A stretch of 64,000 nt of DNA from Erythrophleum ivorense (lineage: Eukaryota > Streptophyta > Magnoliopsida > Fabales > Fabaceae). The notes beneath the pieces were generated by a model. It was not told the DNA's origin and ran no database searches. It saw only the letters and a program-made list of their open reading frames with translations. A program made the translations under genes and the position numbers. Of the stretch, positions 62,401 through 64,000 are shown in pieces. The DNA lies in contig JAIUCV010000090.1 of assembly GCA_026724425.1 (NCBI GenBank), positions 1,674,001 through 1,738,000 of the forward strand. Direction: 5' to 3'. Numbering within the stretch: the stretch's first letter is position 1; each line of letters begins with the position of its first letter.

Positions 62401-64000
62401 ATGTTTGGCTAAGTATGGGTCCGTCTTGATCATTACATACACTACAAGTACGTTCCTACATTGTGTGGAGGCATAGAGCTACGATTGGGACTTCTTACAA
62501 CTTTCGTTTCTCTAGGATGGTAGCTTTGATGTTCCTAACAAGGAATGAGAATCATGTCACACATGTTGCTCATCATAGTCCCGTGGAGAACCTAATACAT
62601 GTTTGGCTAAGTATGGGTCTGTGTACATCATTACATACACTACAAGTATGTTTCTACAATTTGTGGAGGCATAGAGCTACGATTGGGACTCTTTACTACT
62701 TTCGTTTCTCTAGGATGGTAGCTTTGACGTTCCTAACAAGGAATGAGAATCACGTCACACATGTTCCTCCACATTGTCTCGTGGAGAATCTAATGCATGT
62801 TTGGCTAAGTATGAGTCCATGTAGAGCATTACATACACTACAAGTATGTTCCTTCAATGTGTGGAGGCATAAAGCTACGATTGGGACTCCTTACTACTTT
62901 CATTTCTCTAGGATGGTAGCTTTGATGTTCTTAACAAGTAATGAGAATCATGTCACACATGTTGCTCCTCATAGTCCCTTGGAGAACCTACTGCATGTTT
63001 GGCTAAGTATGGGTCCGTCTTGATCACTATATATACAGTACAAGTATGTTCCTTCAATGTATGGAGGCATAGAGGTACGATTGGGACTCCTTACAACTTT
63101 CGTTTATCTAGGATGGTAGCTTTGATGTTCCTCTCAAGGAATGAGAATCATGTCACACATGTTGCTTATCCTTGTCCCTTGGAGAACCTAATGCATGTTT
63201 GGCTAAGTATGGGTCCGTCTTGATCATTACATACACTACAAGTACGTTCCTACATCGTGTGGAGGCATAGAGCTACGATTGGGAATCCTTACTACTTCCT
63301 TTTCTTTATGACGGTAGCTTTGATGTTCCTATGTCACACATGTTCCTCCACATTGTCTCGTGGAGAATATAATGCATTTTTGGCTAAGTATGGGTCCATC
63401 TAGATCATTACATACACTACAAGTATGTTCCTTCAATATGTGGAGGCATAGAGCTACGATTGGAACTCCTTACTACTTTCGTTTCTCTAGGATGGTAGCT
63501 TTGATGTTCCTAACAAGGAATGAAAATCATGTCACACATGTTGCTCCTCATAGTCCCTTGGAGAACCTAATGCATGTTTGGCTAAGTATGGGTCCGTCTT
63601 GATCATTATATACACTACAAGTATGTTCCTTCATTGTGTGGACGCATAGAGCTACGATTGTGACTCCTTACTTCTTTTTTATCTCTAAGATGGTTTCTTT
63701 GATGTTCCTCTCAAGGAATGAGAATCATGTCACACATGTTGCTCATAATAGTCCCTTGGAGAACCTAATGCATGTTTGGCTAAGTATGGGTCCGTCTTGA
63801 TCATTACATACACTACAAGTACGTTCCTACATTGTGTGGAGGCATAGAGCTACGATTGGGACTTCTTACAACTTTCGTTTCTCTAGGATGGTAGCTTTGA
63901 TGTTCCTAACAAGGAATGAGAATCATGTCACACATGTTGCTCATCATAGTCCCGTGGAGAACCTAATACATGTTTGGCTAAGTATGGGTCTGTGTACATC
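57360..64000 (+). repeat. Higher-order repeat, 2146-bp 11-mer, about three copies, continuing past window
   Basis: Landmarks recur every 2146 bp: 58171, 60317, 62463; 58707, 60853, 62999; 59068, 61214, 63360. The length equals eight 198-bp, two 181-bp and one 200-bp monomers. The left limit is approximate because this unit overlaps the end of the 4487-bp duplication. Confidence 0.9.

Larger units (their letters stand above)
30596..64000 (+). repeat. 198-bp satellite array, right block (about 170 monomers, continues past window)
   Basis: Same monomer and orientation as the left array, with different prevailing subtypes: TTTTTTATCTC replaces TTTTGTATCTC in many monomers, ACACTACAAG replaces ACACAACAAG, and GCATTTTTGGC replaces GCATGTTTGGC next to the 181-bp monomers. 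Off-length forms are 181, 197 (GGATGGTACTTTG at about 51400 and 55887), 199 (an extra T at about 43617 and 50409) and 200 bp, plus a 39-bp junction deletion. No inversion or unrelated insertion is seen to the window edge. Confidence 0.97.

Noticed and set aside
2074..63602. Dozens of near-identical forward frames of 74-252 codons across both arrays
   Set aside because: They are satellite monomers read through in the one frame with a single stop. Many would have to start at GTG or in mid-monomer, lengths follow loss of the TGA, and no domain, promoter or codon-level constraint is visible.
1918..64000. Identity with the Arabidopsis 178-bp centromeric satellite or a CENP-B box
   Set aside because: The monomer length and sequence do not match what I recall of pAL1, and the nearest TTCG-containing stretch (TTCGTTTCTCTAGGATGG) does not fit the CENP-B box pattern.

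Overview
The window is plant nuclear DNA made almost entirely of repeats. The plant assignment rests on spliced En/Spm-type (CACTA) transposase exons, a Ty3/gypsy element whose primer-binding site matches plant tRNA-Asp, and long tandem arrays of a 198-bp satellite. The Athila-like character of the retroelement suggests a dicot, perhaps Brassicaceae, but this is inference. No host single-copy gene is visible.

Layout. (1) 1-1917 is the terminal part of a CACTA DNA transposon lying on the minus strand. It comprises the terminal motif, AAACGCTAT subterminal repeats, and the first four exons (the last one cut by the window edge) of a transposase gene of the plant Ptta/En/Spm (Transposase_24-like) family. 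(2) 1918-22574 is a head-to-tail array of a 198-bp satellite. (3) 22575-30595 is one complete LTR retrotransposon of 8,021 bp: TG...CA LTRs of 1,474 and 1,446 bp, a GGAGG target duplication, a tRNA-Asp-type PBS, one intact 982-codon gag-protease ORF, and no reverse transcriptase, RNase H or integrase. (4) 30596-64000 is the same satellite array continuing in the same orientation to the window edge. The retrotransposon split one monomer, which resumes in register on the other side.

The satellite is organised in higher-order repeats that change along the window: unit lengths of 1963, 1352, 1511, 3511, 4468, 2880/3079, 4487/5263 and 2146 bp can be read from repeated diagnostic variants. Most monomers are 198 bp. 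A recurrent 181-bp variant lacks 17 bp, and rarer forms are 142 bp, 192 bp, 197 bp, 199 bp and 200 bp, plus a 39-bp deletion at a monomer junction. Most short open frames in the arrays are by-products of 198 being divisible by three and are not annotated as genes.

How the parts relate: the array looks like a recombinationally active satellite domain, possibly centromeric or pericentromeric (not provable from sequence alone), invaded by a CACTA element at the left and a recent gag-only Athila-like element in the middle. The retroelement would need RT and integrase from an autonomous relative. I found no new protein-coding system. The unusual material is the visible history of unequal exchange in the satellite, the mosaic LTRs, and the intact but non-autonomous gag-protease element.
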